Shown here: positions 45,518-56,893 of the stretch, one piece after another | Position numbering within the stretch: the first letter of the stretch is position 1 | Layout of the letters: each line of letters starts with the position of its first letter | Origin: Ceratotherium simum simum | Lineage: Eukaryota; Chordata; Mammalia; Perissodactyla; Rhinocerotidae | Length of the DNA stretch: 64,000 bases | NCBI RefSeq assembly: GCF_000283155.1 | Contig: NW_004454195.1 | Span: 10,438,466 to 10,502,465 of the forward strand | Direction of reading: 5' to 3' | The notes under the pieces: model-generated | Databases searched by the model: none | What the model was told of the DNA's origin: nothing | The model's input: only the letters and a program-made list of their open reading frames with translations | Program-made: the position numbers and the translations under genes

Positions 45518-45550
45518 TAGAATAGAATAGAATAGAATAGAATAAAATAA
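45518..45550. repeat. (AATAG)n pentanucleotide microsatellite
   Basis: Four perfect AATAG units preceded by 'tag' and followed by decayed units 'aataaaataa'. Confidence 0.9.
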
Positions 45551-46840
45551 ACACGGAAAGTTTATTCCTAAGAAAAGGACCGCATGATCACAGTATAGCG
45601 CAACGTGGGTGTTCAATGAGTGAGTGTTGAGGAAATGAATGGATGAGGGTTGTAAAAGGATTCTAAGGATTTTGACTCCCCAATACCCCAAATCTCATTT
45701 CGGTCAGTTATCTGTACAATAACAAAAAGACGTTTTGTTTAGCTATTATGCATCCTTTTCAAGTCAGAAGTTACTTGTAGGAGAGGCTCATGTTGACTTT
45801 TCCTGTTTTATCCCTCCAATCAGCTGAGGCAGTCTTTTGCCCAAGCTGGTGGGCAATGAGCATTGGTGACCCACTGCGTGTTGATTGCCAACATCTATGC
45901 TCTGGACTGTCCAGAAAACCAAAGAGAAAAGGCTGGCTTGAAAATATTTAGGGGTCACTGTCTTCTGCTCTTCAATATTTTCCACCTTCTTCCTTTGGAC
46001 TCTGGTGCCACTTGACCTAACTATTCACATCTTGTTTCTTTATTTCTTGGAAAGTGATGAGAGTGACAAATTATTTCCAAGCTCTTCTTGTTTTTATTCC
46101 ACTTATAAGAACAGGTAAATATTAAGACACTATGCTTCTTTTGGGGGAAAGATTACCAGCCTTCTCTTAAAAGAAACAGATCGCAAGACACAGAGAGCAA
46201 GCTCAAAATGCTGGCAGGAGGCCAGACCAGGTAGCAGCAAAACCCCCATCCACCTGGCCTGAGCGGTGACGGTACTTGGTGGAGGCTGGCTTTGAGCCAG
46301 GCCTGCCTTGCTTTGAGTGTAGCCAGTGTCATTTCTGTGAAAAATCCTCAACAATCACATTAGCCAGCCATTTAACAGATGCTATAACTACCCTGACATT
46401 CGAGTGTTCATCAGATTTCTCCTCCTGTGACGGGCCCTGAACGAGCGTGGAGACTTAATGTGATTGGTTTTGGCAGGCGGCATCTCCCCATCTTCCTGGC
46501 ACACCCCTCCATGCCCTCCATCACCACTGAGACCTGCTGGAGGGACACCTGTTATTGAGGACGCCACCAAATTATGTGCAGGACTGACACACCCGCACTC
46601 ACACATGCTCGCACATACTCTAATTATGCTCCTGGAGAAACGAAAACAAAGACAACAGAATCGTGCTTTTGGCTGAGTGAGATGAGGCTTTCACTTCTCC
46701 AAATTCTGTAAGTTTGCATAATGAACTGGAAATAAGCACACTCTACATATTAAGGAGCCATGAGGAAATTTACTTCTTGTTTGAACTGGCGGACACCCAT
46801 CTGCATCAAGGAAAACTGTGTGGAGGACAAGAGAGCATGG
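45551..46840. other. Gene-free unique DNA
   Basis: No gene supported. The frames at 45788-45985, 46130-46354 and 46388-46676 have no recognised domain. Confidence 0.45.
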
Positions 46841-47155
46841 AAATTCATTCATTCATTCATTTATCCATTCATTCATTCATCTGAAAAGTCCCAGAGACTG
46901 TGGGTATATGGAGATGTTAAACAACAGTTTCTGCCTTTCCTCCTTCCACCCTCCCCCTTTCCCACACAATTTAAAGAATGAAGCAGACATGCATAGAAAT
47001 AACTTTAACAGTATGAGAAATTCTGTAGTCAAGGAACAATCTAAATACCATCAGGGCACAGAGGAAGAAGCACACCACTGCCTGCAGATGACCAGGAAGC
47101 CTTTGGAAGAGGGCGATGTCTGATCTGAGTTTTAAATAGTAAGAAGGCATTTGTT
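46841..47155 (-). repeat. L2 LINE, antisense, with (ATTC)n end
   Basis: The tail 'cattcattcattcatttatc' (46841-46881) is the antisense L2 terminal repeat expanded into a tetranucleotide array. It is followed by 'gggtatatggagatgttaaa' and, further in, 'gagggcgatgtctgatctga'. The frames at 46760-47123 overlie it. Confidence 0.6.
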
Positions 47156-47204
47156 GATCTGGGTATAAATTAACTTGGCCCTCTGTCATTTGTCCCTTTC
47201 TTTC

Positions 47205-47335
47205 TGATTATCACATCAGCTTGTCAAGAGCAAGAACTGTGTGTCCGGTTTCTTTATATAGCAAGAGCCTGGCCCTGTGACTGGTACACAGTAACCACTT
47301 ACCGTATTTTAGCTGAATAAATGAACAAATCTATA
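47205..47335 (+). repeat. L2 LINE 3' end
   Basis: 'cagcttgtcaagagcaagaa', 'ctgtgtgtccggtttcttta', 'gtgactggtacacagtaacc' and 'gctgaataaatgaacaaa' give the sense L2 3' end. Confidence 0.7.
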
Positions 47336-48035
47336 AATGGCAGATACCAAGATTCTTTATGTAGCACACGTTGGCGAGTCAAGGTCAAGATCTTATTTTG
47401 GTTTTAGGTGACAGTAGGCAGGGTAATGTAGCAAATATACAGGGTACACAATGGCTAGGGGGCCTAGATGCCGTGCACGTGGGGCCTGGTGGAAGTTGAC
47501 CCTAGATCTAACCATGAGTGCAGAGTCAACTTTTGATCATCCACCTGTGGATAATAGAAGCCCACCACTAATTCACCCTTCTGGCTTGGGAGGTGGACTT
47601 CCACTGGGAAATTCTGCCCAAGAGCTCATCCCTAGGGAAGCTCCTTGGAGATCCTGCCTCTCTCTCTAGGTCCTGGACAGTGTGTGAATAATCAGATATT
47701 GACCACACGGTGATATGGATCAGAATGATGGAAAAGGCAGCAATGCCTTTTAGTTTAGCAATGACGAGTAGTAGTTTGTTTCTAAGTTATCCTTTCTTCT
47801 GCATTGTCCTTGTATCTGCAGAGCATAGTCTAAAAAGTAGAGAAGGCTCAGGAGAGTCAGAAACGTCATTTGCTCATTCAGCCTCATTTCTTAGCCTCCT
47901 TGCCAAGAATTCCCGAAAAGGAAGGGAGAGAACATTAGGAAGGTGAGTCTGAAGCTTCCCGGCAGCAGGAGGTAGTCAGATTTGTCTGGGACTAGAATTA
48001 GGTGGCTTGCAAGATGATGTGTCGAAATGGGAAGG
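47336..48035. other. Gene-free unique DNA
   Basis: No gene supported. The frames at 47451-47669 and 47710-47946 lack domains. Confidence 0.45.
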
Positions 48036-48039
48036 GCCC

Positions 48040-48160
48040 AGGCTAGGAATCAGAAACCATCTTTTCTCCTTCAAGCCCTATCTTGACCAGTGAGTGAGCT
48101 TCAGCAAGTTACTTAACTTCCCTGGGAAGTTTAAACAGTTTCCTTGTCTGTTTCCAAAAT
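48040..48160 (+). repeat. MIR fragment
   Basis: 'gctaggaatcagaaaccatc', 'tgagtgagcttcagcaagtt', and 'acttaacttccctgggaagt' match the sense middle of MIR. Confidence 0.6.
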
Positions 48161-48980
48161 CTAGTGCTCAGAATCATTACTCATTTTTATTTACTAGACG
48201 CTCAATATACATATCAACATATATGTGTAACAAATATAATTTTGTTATAAAGGATATACCCTTTCAAAAAATAAAAGATATACCCCTTCAAAAGCCCTGG
48301 GCCTGTGAATATGTTTGCAGACTGCACATTATTTCAACTGTTCCCACATTTAGCAGTATCCCTGGAGTGTGTGCTGTTTCTAAAGGGACTGAGATATTAA
48401 ATGGTGATATTCTATAGCTAAAGTGGAAACATTTATTGTAGTCAGCTATGTGACTGGTCCTAGGGCCTTCCCTTCCTACAAACAGAAGAACCAAGGGCCT
48501 AGATGTCTGATTTCAGACATGCAGAGAGACGGTGACCTATTTCATTCATTAGCCAATATCTTTCTTTAATACAATTGAATTTAGAATTAAAATGAAAATA
48601 TGCACTTATAACATTGGAGCTAAATAAATGCTGATTATTTTAATTCATACTAAGGTGTAAATGACTGATACCAAAGCAAAACACGGAAAGTGATGGAAAC
48701 TGTAAGGATGGCAAGGGCATGGGAAGAGGGATAAGACCATGGAATGGGGAGAATGGAGTTTCCAAACATAAATTCTCTTCTACTTTATGTTTTTTCACTA
48801 AGCTTAGACAGAAACCAGTGGTTTAGGATCCAATTTCAGAGAATGTCATAGTCTCCTTGTTTTATGACCCAGGCTAATTTTCAAGACCAGAACACCGTCT
48901 TCCACAAAAATCAGATAAAGCTGCCAAAGCAAACCTCAGGATCTTGAGGGATTTTTATGAAACTAAAATAATTTTCTTTT
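48161..48980. other. Gene-free unique DNA with a small near-tandem duplication
   Basis: No gene supported. 'gatatacccctttcaaaa'-like units occur twice at about 48252-48293. Confidence 0.45.
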
Positions 48981-48984
48981 TTTA

Positions 48985-49108
48985 CATCATGTATTTTTTT
49001 CTTGAATATAAAACATATCCCCTTACTGTAAAACATTTAGCTACCACAACAGAGTACAAAGGAACAAAAACGCATCCTCAATTCACCACTGTTAACATTG
49101 CGGCACTT
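48985..49108 (-). repeat. L1 fragment, antisense
   Basis: 'ttcttgaatataaaacatat', 'caaaggaacaaaaacgcatc' and 'tcaccactgttaacattg' match the antisense L1M text also seen at 30.2 kb. Confidence 0.55.
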
Positions 49109-49770
49109 TTTTTTTTTTGAGCTTAAAGGGAGTTTTCACCCACAGCAGTTTAGACTGAGGAGACTGCAGAGTCACCACAGCAAAAACAGAAGTGGGGCCT
49201 GGACATGCTACGCCAGCAGAACCTGGGACCAGTTTTCTGGGGGAGAGAGAAAACCACCCACCCTGTGTGTATACAATCAGATGTGTCTATGTGAGGCAGA
49301 GTGCTTGGCAAGTTCACTCACCACTTCTTTTATTCACTTTCTATTCCTAGGACGTAGGTTACCTAAAGAGTCCATTGGTTGCGTTCAACATGGAACTGAT
49401 TTTTTAAATTCAGTGAAAACTGTGAGTAATGCAGATCCAAGAAAGTCTGTGTATGTGTGTGTGGTGTTGTTTGAGTGTGTGTGTATGCGTGAGTATGTGT
49501 GTGTATGTTCTTTCCCCGCATAGAGCTCAAGTAACCAAATTAAGAATGAGGTGGCTTGAGAAAAGCTTTTTAATTGCTTGTATTCCTGTTCCCATCTTTA
49601 CGACTTGAAAAGGAAGCCTTTCTTGAAAAACGAAGTCAGGTTGTGCACGAAAAATACAGACTGGGGGGAGTTTTTCTGCACTCCGTGCTCAGCGCCAGAG
49701 AAATTGGAAGATGGTTGGCTGTGCCCACCAGGCTCCAGGTGAGGCCTCGTTCTCCTGGCAGTTTTAGAAA
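49109..49770. other. Gene-free unique DNA with TG-rich tract
   Basis: No gene supported. The 141-codon frame at 49098-49523 begins in a poly-T/L1 edge and ends in an imperfect (TG)n tract at 49448-49506, so it is not credible as a gene. Confidence 0.45.
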
Positions 49771-50040
49771 GGGGCTGACGGTGATAATAAATATCATTTG
49801 CTGCTACGGAGTCCTGGGGCTGCACTGACCACAGGAGTCGCAGTCCCCAGGATGCTGGGACCGCTTACAAAGCAGGCATTTATGAAGTGGTTGGCTTTGC
49901 ATTAATTAATTCCCCAGCCATTCACCAACAGTAACAATCCCTTCAATTAGAGTCCAGGCCCGGGAAAGCCCTGGTGTTTATTGGAAGTGACATCTGCACA
50001 GCAAAGTGTGACTGTGTTAATATGGAATAGCACGAGGGGG
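49771..50040. promoter_or_regulatory. Candidate regulatory element: POU/homeodomain-type sites
   Basis: A repeat-free stretch has 'tttgcattaattaat' at 49896-49910, combining an octamer-like TTTGCAT with TAATTA. There are also TAAT or ATTA cores near 49786 and at 'cttcaattag' (49941-49950). No conservation data are available here. Confidence 0.3.
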
Positions 50041-50890
50041 CCCGAAGCCCCTCCAGTCTGGCGCCTTCCTTCTCGTGTAGCTTTTGAGGAAGAAAGAGAA
50101 CCCTTGTAGGAGGGTTCAATTTGTGCTTTTCCTCTTTGGTGGTTAGCTTGCCAGCTGAGGTTTTCTCATCTGCTTCTCCTCTGGGGATGGGTTAGTTCTG
50201 ATGTGGTGAGTTCTGTCGTGTGTCCATGGAGTATTAAGGGGCCTGAAAACAGCCCAGGGGCCTGGCAGGCTGTGAAGGCTGATGGGCCAGTGCTGAAACG
50301 TACATGGATGTGGAGCCCACTGGCAGGCCGGGCAAAACTTGGCAAATTCCCTCACCATAAAGAGTTTGGGGGCCAACAAGAGCCTTGGAGTTCCATGGGT
50401 CTTAGTATTGTAAAAGCTGAAAGGGTGGGAAAAGTGTGTGGAAAGTGGGGCTGATTGTCTATTCAAGGCAAGGAAAACATCTAGTTTTTAAGGATAGTTC
50501 TACATCATGTATGTCATAGGCTCTAAATAAATGTTTGAGGGCCGGCTGACTGATGGGTTGGTCAGCCTTTAATCCTCCAGCTTGCTTAACTGCCCGGGTT
50601 GCCCAGTTATTCGGCCTCTTTCATTTCCAGTTCTCTCAATACTTGCAAGTATCTGCATCTGTTGTAGGCACAGAGGATGCCTGCGTTTGCTGGCTGGACA
50701 TCCCTCATGTAGCCTTCTTCGAGCTGCAGAAGGCTGGGCTGGTGCAAACCACGTGGATCCACTAGAGGTATTGCTACATATTGACACATCTCAGCAAATA
50801 TTCACTAGTGGACACTGTCATTTATCACTTTCAAAGTTTTTTATGTTTTTACTTGCACTTTTAGGAGGTAGGCTTTTTAAATGTTCCACC
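50041..50890. other. Gene-free unique DNA
   Basis: No gene supported. 'ggctctaaataaatgtttga' at about 50519-50538 may be a lone L2 terminus. The frames at 50143-50899 occur on both strands and lack domains. Confidence 0.4.
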
Positions 50891-50894
50891 CTTT

Positions 50895-51690
50895 TCTAGA
50901 TGTACACTGTGCTAGATACCAAAATGATTAATAAAGAGTTCCCCTTACCACTAGAAAAGAGGATTGAACATGAGCACGTTCACAGTAACTGTAAGGCAGG
51001 ATGAAGACAGGCCAGTGCTGACAGAGACGTAAAAGAAAGGTAATGAGGAGTCCCAGGAAAGAATATGGTAGCTGCCCGATCAGGCAGCAAAGGCTTCCTT
51101 TGGCATTTGCAATGAGTCTTGAAAGATGGTCACGGTTTTGTAATGCAAAGGAAAGACGTCCTTGTCAAAGGGAGCAGGAAATTATGTAAGAGTGCACGTT
51201 CTGGGAGGAGTCCCCTTTGGAGGAAAGCATAGACTTGGACTGGGGAAGTAGGAGGGGGCCAGTGACTGAGGACATGGTCAGCCAGGGTGAGAAGTCTATA
51301 GTTGGTTTGGCAGACATGGAACCAACCGGTGGGTTTTCATTCTGGGCAAGGAGGGAGTAGGGTCAGGACTAGGGTGAAGGTACAAACTCGAGGAGATGCT
51401 CACTCTCAGCTGTGGGCCCTGCCCTTGTAGGACCTGAGAGTGACACCTCCTTACTGTAGTTCCAGCCTGGTGGGAGGTGGGCGAATGGGTGGGCAGCAGT
51501 TTTATGATTAGAGCTATGTGTTTGAAAGATTGCTCTGAAAGTGGTATTGAGGATAGATTGGAAAAAATGGGAGCAGGGAGGTGAGATTGTGTAGATGTTA
51601 TAATAAGAGTTAAATCTGACAGAGAGGACACGGAACAGGGAGGTGGGAGTGGTGTAAGAGCTCCTTTAAAGAGTTAATACAGACTGAGAC
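50895..51690 (-). repeat. L2 LINE, long antisense copy
   Basis: Antisense L2 order: 'tgtgctagataccaaaatga', 'ggcagcaaaggcttcctttg', 'caatgagtcttgaaagatgg', 'ggagcaggaaattatgtaag', 'ccagtgactgaggacatggt', 'tttgaaagattgctctgaaa'. Same part of L2 as at 17.5-18.5 kb. Confidence 0.6.
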
Positions 51691-51727
51691 TGGCAGTCAA
51701 AAGAACAAGATGATGGTCACCATTCCC

Positions 51728-51811
51728 ATATTAACTTGCACTTAGCGAGTGCTCACCATGGTCCAGGAATGGTTCCAAGAATTTTTCATGGATTAATTAA
51801 TATCATGATGA
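51728..51811 (-). repeat. MIR fragment
   Basis: 'acttgcacttagcgagtgct', 'caccatggtccaggaatggt' and 'ggattaattaatatcatgat' match antisense MIR. It lies back to back with a sense MIR. Confidence 0.55.
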
Positions 51812-51975
51812 TGGAAGAAGCCCTAGGCCTGGAGCCCAGAGAGCCGAGTTCTAGTCTAGCTCTGCTCTAACTCATTGTGGGAGCCTTTTTGGCTTCAATT
51901 CTTCACCATGTAAAATGACTGAGTCACATTAGACAATTCCAGAGGTCCACTAGCACTCTGAATTCCCGTGTAACG
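51812..51975 (+). repeat. MIR fragment
   Basis: 'agccctaggcctggagccca', 'gagttctagtctagctctgc' and 'cttcaccatgtaaaatgact' match sense MIR. Confidence 0.6.
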
Positions 51976-52092
51976 CCTGACATCTGTTCATGGCAGCTTG
52001 CTTAGAGAGATAACCCAAGCCTCAGGGAGCCCAATCTAGGATTATATAAGATCTCCCAGATCAGGTGCCTTGGGAGACAAATCCCTCTGTCT
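51976..52092. other. Unique spacer
   Basis: Nothing recognised. Confidence 0.35.
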
Positions 52093-52100
52093 AGACTCTT

Positions 52101-52312
52101 CCTTTTTTTTTTCTTTTTTTTTTTTTGCTGAGGAAGATTTGCCCTGAGTTAACATCAGTGCCAATCTTCCTCTATTTTGTTTGTGGATCGTTGACACAGC
52201 ATGGCCACAGATGGGTGGTGCAGGTCCACACCCAGGAACTTAACCTGGGCTGCCGAAGTGGAGTGCACGAAACTTAACCACTAGGTCACTGGGCTCACCC
52301 CCAGACTCTTGT
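52101..52312 (-). repeat. ERE SINE, one-unit tail
   Basis: A poly-T tail of about 28 bases with one C, a single tail unit 'ttgccctgagttaacatcag', body, then the head 'cttaaccactaggtcactgg'. An 8 bp duplication 'agactctt' flanks it at 52093-52100 and 52313-52320. Confidence 0.93.
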
Positions 52313-52320
52313 TTCATTGG

Positions 52321-52679
52321 TTTGCTTGTAACCAGCTTCTAGCATTTCTAGGTTGCAGGTCCCCCTTGAAGACTGAGATTCCAACAATTCGATGATCCCT
52401 TTCCACCTTTATCCAATACTCAGCCTGGCCCACATTTCCCTCCCCCTCCCCGCTGCTCTTGTGTTATTAACAAAACTCCCCAGACCCTTGCAAAGCCCCT
52501 CCAGCAGAACTGGCCCATGAGAGAAACAGTGGATTTAATAAGCTTCCCCTTAAATGGCCCCAAATCCCTTCCAGTGATTAGGAGGAGAAACAGCTCCACA
52601 CAGGACAGAGTCTCCTGGTGCAGGAGGTGAGGGAGGGAGAGAATAAAGAAAGTTCCCGAGATCCCGGGCTTCGGGGACC
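52321..52679. other. Gene-free unique DNA
   Basis: No gene or repeat recognised. Confidence 0.4.
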
Positions 52680-53360
52680 AAATTAAAAAGACAGCACCAC
52701 TTATTCAAAATCAGATGAATGTCAGTGGGATGTTTGTCAAACAAACTTGTCATTATTTGTCACAATTTGAGGAAGTATTAGTCAGTAGTCACACTCGAGC
52801 ATGTAACAGAGTTATTTATAGCTGCCAGCCTACAGTTTTAACTAATGCAGGGCCAAGGTTCGATGTTATAAACAGCTTTATTTATAACGATTGTGTGGCT
52901 ATAAATAGTTTGGTCCACTGGGTGTAGCAGAACAGCTCTGTGCTGCTCTGCCGGAGCCAGAGCCGGAGCGGGAGCCTGAGCCAGGGGGAACTTGACAGCA
53001 GGGAGGTGAATCCTCCCATTTTTTCCTCTGCTTGGCAGACCCTCTCTGTGAGGCATTGGCCAGGATATTTCATCATCTTCCTCAGTGTCCCTTTTGGAAC
53101 GAGGAGTTGTGCACAACCGTGTTCCCAGGAGATGGTAGAAGTTACTCACTTAATTAATTAACATCTGCCCCAAGATCTCCCCTGAAATGTTGAAAGGGAG
53201 CCGTGTGCCAGCACAGCCTCCTTTGTGCCTATTCACGGACAATGAGCTAATTACAGTCTCTTTCTCATGCTGGAGGGTGGAGGGCGATATCCTGTTATTC
53301 TCCAGAACAGGCAAAACTCTAAAGGTTTGTTTATAGCTTCTGATTCAATTTGACCGACAG
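52680..53360. promoter_or_regulatory. Candidate enhancer: three MEF2 sites with FOX-type and homeodomain-type motifs
   Basis: A repeat-free stretch between an ERE and AT-rich DNA holds three exact matches to the MEF2 consensus YTAWWWWTAR at 52812-52821, 52878-52887 and 52899-52908, the last two 21 bases apart. It also has a perfect 13-base inverted repeat 'tgtttgtcaaaca' at 52731-52743 (FOX-type half sites), TAATTA cores near 53152 and 53249, and 'tgtttat' near 53328. The third MEF2 site could also be read as a TATA-like 'tataaatag', but no gene follows. This is motif evidence only. The many short frames at 52715-53161 are incidental. Confidence 0.4.
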
Positions 53361-54364
53361 CAGTAGTCTCTTCTAAAAATGAGTGGTTGTCAGAAATTTA
53401 GAAATTTACTAGTTTCTTGTGTCAGCAGAACCTTGTCTAGGGAGTGGGGAGTGGGTCGAGGGAGCAGAAGAGAGGAAAGGGAATATGTATACATAAATTT
53501 TATGTGTAAAATACATAGGTGTGTCAGCTTAAAAATTGATCATTATGCTGTTTGGCACAGGGGCAGTATTCTTACTGCTGGCTGGATAACCTCCACCCTA
53601 CCCTCCAGAATGCTCATCTGTTTGTCATATGGAAATTTCTGGTTCTTTACACATTCCCACTCTACCCCATGCCCAAAAGCCTTACTCTCAGTTTTCGTAC
53701 TGTTAGACTAAATCTTATTTTGCTCTTTTTTTTTTTTTAAAGAAAAGGTGTGGCTGTGAAAAAAATTTATTGGATCTTAATTTGCAAAATTAGTTCTGGT
53801 TGATTTTATTGCTGTAATTTAATACTCATAATGATTTTCTGACACATATGTTTTAGCAGCAAGATCTACTTCCTATTCATTTTTCATTTCAGTAGAGCTG
53901 AAGTGTGTCAGGCAGGATGGTACAAATCAGAGAGTGCAGCGCCCCGCCAGAAACTGGTATCACGCTGCCATCTTGGCATCCTCTCAGACACGCACTGGGC
54001 CCCTGTAAGTGTGCCAGTAGGCACGTCCAGGGATTTGGGGCAGAAGGAGATAAGCAGGCAATACTTCTTGAAAAAGGAATTGCATTTTTTTTCATCGTAT
54101 CATCATCGACATCCTCATTATGATCATCATCATCTTTATCGCAGTTCTTTGTTCAAGGGTGCTGTGAGATGCATCCTATCTGAACCTCTCCCACTGGAGC
54201 TGTGGAAAGGAGCGCCTGCCTTAGTAAACTGACAATTACACCACAGGGGATGCAGGTCATGGATGCCAAAGACTCAACGCTGTGGGACCCTGAGGAGATG
54301 CTTCTCGTCCTGACCTGGGGGCCAGAGAAGGCATCCTGGAGGAGGTGGGCCCCCCGTTGAATCC
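53361..54364. other. Gene-free unique DNA with (CAT)n
   Basis: No gene supported. An imperfect (CAT/ATC)n tract lies at about 54092-54140. The frames at 53379-53711 and 53903-54232 lack domains. Confidence 0.45.
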
Positions 54365-54465
54365 TACAGGCGGTTCCTTAGGGCAGCAACTGTGTCTTCT
54401 GGTTCCTGTGTAGATACCTTCTGGCGTGGTAGGCACGTGATAAATATTTGTAGAGAGAGCAAGTG
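54365..54465 (+). repeat. L2 3' end fragment
   Basis: 'cagcaactgtgtcttctggt', 'gtggtaggcacgtgataaat' and 'atttgtagagagagc' match a short sense L2 3' end. Confidence 0.55.
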
Positions 54466-55375
54466 AAGGTTTACTCTCTTTTGGGATGTGATTGTTCCTA
54501 TGGGATCACTTACGTTGTGCATTTGCAAACACAAATAAATATATAAATGAATTCAAAATGGTTAAAAAATGAAAAATTAAAGAGAGGAGCGATTTCTGGA
54601 GTGTGCGCACTAGAGTGAGAGGAGGAGCCCCTTCTGATTAATCAAAATGATAAACTCCTTATTAGGCTATGGTGAGAAGGTCCAAGGCCGAGGAGTAGGG
54701 AAGAAAATGAAACAATGTGTGTTGAGGTGAAGTGATTTCAGTGGCCTGACCGACGTCTCCAACATTCCCTCCTTGTTTATTTCGGCAAGTACTTTTACCA
54801 TACACGGGTCTAAGCCCTCATCTGCCATGAGCTCCAATTCTGTGCTCAAGGAGGTGGCAGGAAGCCAAAGGGAAGAAGATGAACAAGGAGATGGATGTTA
54901 CGTCAAGTTTCTCCCTCCTTCCCTTTAATTTCTTCTCCCAGCCTTTTTTTGGTTATGCTTAGCTCCATGATTATTTTCATGATTTTAAAAAGAGAAATTC
55001 TCAATATTTATTTTAAAATAAAAAAGACAAATGTTTTTCGGTATTGCTTATTGGGTGAAGGGGGCATTTTATTATTAGTGTCATCAAGCATGTAATTTCA
55101 GAGAAGATTCTTGGAATCGGAAATATGTTTGGCCAGTCAATAATAACTCCCATCTCTGCAATATTGTGACCGTATATCCTAGATCTACACGTTCCCATTC
55201 AAAGAGAAAAGATGAGCACAATAAATTTTGCAACATAATATGTAAATCTGAGAGATAGCTTTTACCTAATATTTTTGTTTATTTCTGTTTCTAAGAATTT
55301 TCCCTAATGCCGAGTACCAATTGAGGAGGACATGGGGAAAACATGTTAGCCTAGGCTCTCTGGCCACTCCTTAGA
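54466..55375. other. Gene-free unique DNA
   Basis: No gene or confident repeat. Confidence 0.45.
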
Positions 55376-55379
55376 ACTG

Positions 55380-55535
55380 TAGATGTTTAGAATTTCGAGG
55401 CACCCTTTGCTTCTTCTGCTCCATTTCTTTCCCTTTATAGATAAGGAAACTGAGCCCGAAGGACTAAGTGACTTGCTCAAGGCCATTTGACTTCTAAAAG
55501 AAAGAGCTGGGATAGCATCTCTGGCCTCCCAGAAA
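55380..55535 (-). repeat. MIR fragment
   Basis: 'ccctttatagataaggaaac', 'aagtgacttgctcaaggcca' and 'gagctgggatagcatctctg' match antisense MIR. Confidence 0.65.
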
Positions 55536-55584
55536 AGATAACTAATATTTGTTGGAAATAGATAGACGTGCCCATTATACAGAT

Positions 55585-55835
55585 GCAGCACTGTGGTTAA
55601 GGATGAAGGTTCTGGAGTCAGACACACCTCAGTGTGAATCCTAGCTCTGTTTGTGAGGTGGTGTCGTGTTGCTGCTCTTCTTTGAGCCTCAGTTTTTTCA
55701 TCCATAAAATGGGAACAATAATGATACAACAACGAAGGCGTTGGGAGAATTAATTGAGATAACGCGGGTCAAATATTCCACTGTGATTCCTAGCACAGGG
55801 AACGTCTCCAATCTAGAAACAACAGTGAAAACTAA
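55585..55835 (+). repeat. MIR SINE, nearly full length
   Basis: 'agcactgtggttaaggatga', 'tctggagtcagacacacctc', 'gtgaatcctagctctgtttg', 'agcctcagttttttcatcca', 'gagaattaattgagataacg' and 'attcctagcacagggaacg' run in sense order from the tRNA-like head on. Confidence 0.9.
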
Positions 55836-56465
55836 ACCAAAAAGCAAACAAATAAAACAAAACAAACAGCCCCAAACTAGGCTCCTCGTTCTTTCGCCCT
55901 GGCGAGATCTGTCACAGAGATGTTACTGATGAAGTCTTCTCCTCCTGCACAACCTGTTGTACAGGCTTATTTCTTCTGAGAGAGAAACACATGAGCCCTG
56001 TTCACCATTAGGCTTTGGGCATAAAGAGACAGACCTGATAGCGACGGGGACAGTGAGGGAAGGGCCCCGAGTGAGCCGTCCCCATGAACGAGAGGAGTGT
56101 GATGTGTTTAGCTGGCCCATCAGGAGGCCCGAAGGAGGAAGGTGAGTGAGGGTTGGGACAGCTGACCCTGCTTTGGAGCCCAGCCTGCACCTGCGGGAGG
56201 TGGAGCTGCGCGCTGGGTGTTAGCTGCTTTGATCAGCGGTAGTAACTCAAGGTGGGAGTGACCTCCACCAACGGGAACCTTCCCCTGAGACGGACACAGG
56301 TCAGCGGTTTTGAGGAACTGAAACACGTTTCGAAGAGAGTTAATTATAGAAGACTGTGTCTCTGGTAAGTCAAGCGAGTGCAGGCTTAGAACATTCAAAT
56401 TTGGAGCCATTGTCTAATCACACGGTCTGTGTGATTTCACTCCCTGACATACTGGGAAATACTGT
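55836..56465. other. Gene-free unique DNA
   Basis: No gene supported. Overlapping frames at 55923-56410 lie on both strands without domains. Confidence 0.45.
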
Positions 56466-56469
56466 TTGC

Positions 56470-56610
56470 ACATAAAAGTATCCCATTTAATCCCTCAAGA
56501 ACCTTGCAAAGTTTTTATGGTACTTTGCAGATCAGGAAAACAGAGGCCCAAAGAGCTTTAAATCACACGCTCAAAATCACAGACATCAAAATGAAGCCTA
56601 AATTGAAAAC
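56470..56610 (-). repeat. MIR fragment
   Basis: 'tcccatttaatccctcaaga', 'gatcaggaaaacagaggccc' and 'tcacacgctcaaaatcacag' match antisense MIR. Confidence 0.7.
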
Positions 56611-56744
56611 AAATCTCATTGATTTCAAAATCTGTCCTGTCCATGTCCACTGACCCAGCTAAATTTTACTGGAATGCATTTCCGATACCCGTCCCTCCCC
56701 ACCTTGGTTTGCTGATGGAGATGTGGCTGTGACTTCCTGTGGCT

Positions 56745-56893
56745 GAAAGGAACAGCAATGTCTTGATAAGGGAGCAGATTCTGGAGCCTGGCTGCATACA
56801 TTCCTATCCTGCCTGCACCACTTATTGGCCTTGAGACCTCAGACAAGGGAACTGACTTCCCTGTGCCTCGGTTTCCTCAACTGTAAAGTGGGG
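56745..56893 (+). repeat. MIR SINE, first piece of a split copy
   Basis: 'gagcagattctggagcctgg', 'ccactta'/'ttggccttgagacctcagac', and 'cctcggtttcctcaactgta' then 'aagtgggg', where an LTR begins. The copy resumes at 57416. Confidence 0.8.

Noticed and set aside
49098..49523. 141-codon open frame starting with Phe-rich text
   Set aside because: It starts in a poly-T run at an L1 edge and ends in a TG simple repeat.
52899..52912. TATA-box-like 'tataaatag' suggesting a promoter
   Set aside because: No downstream gene, initiator or CpG island. A MEF2 site in a cluster explains it better.
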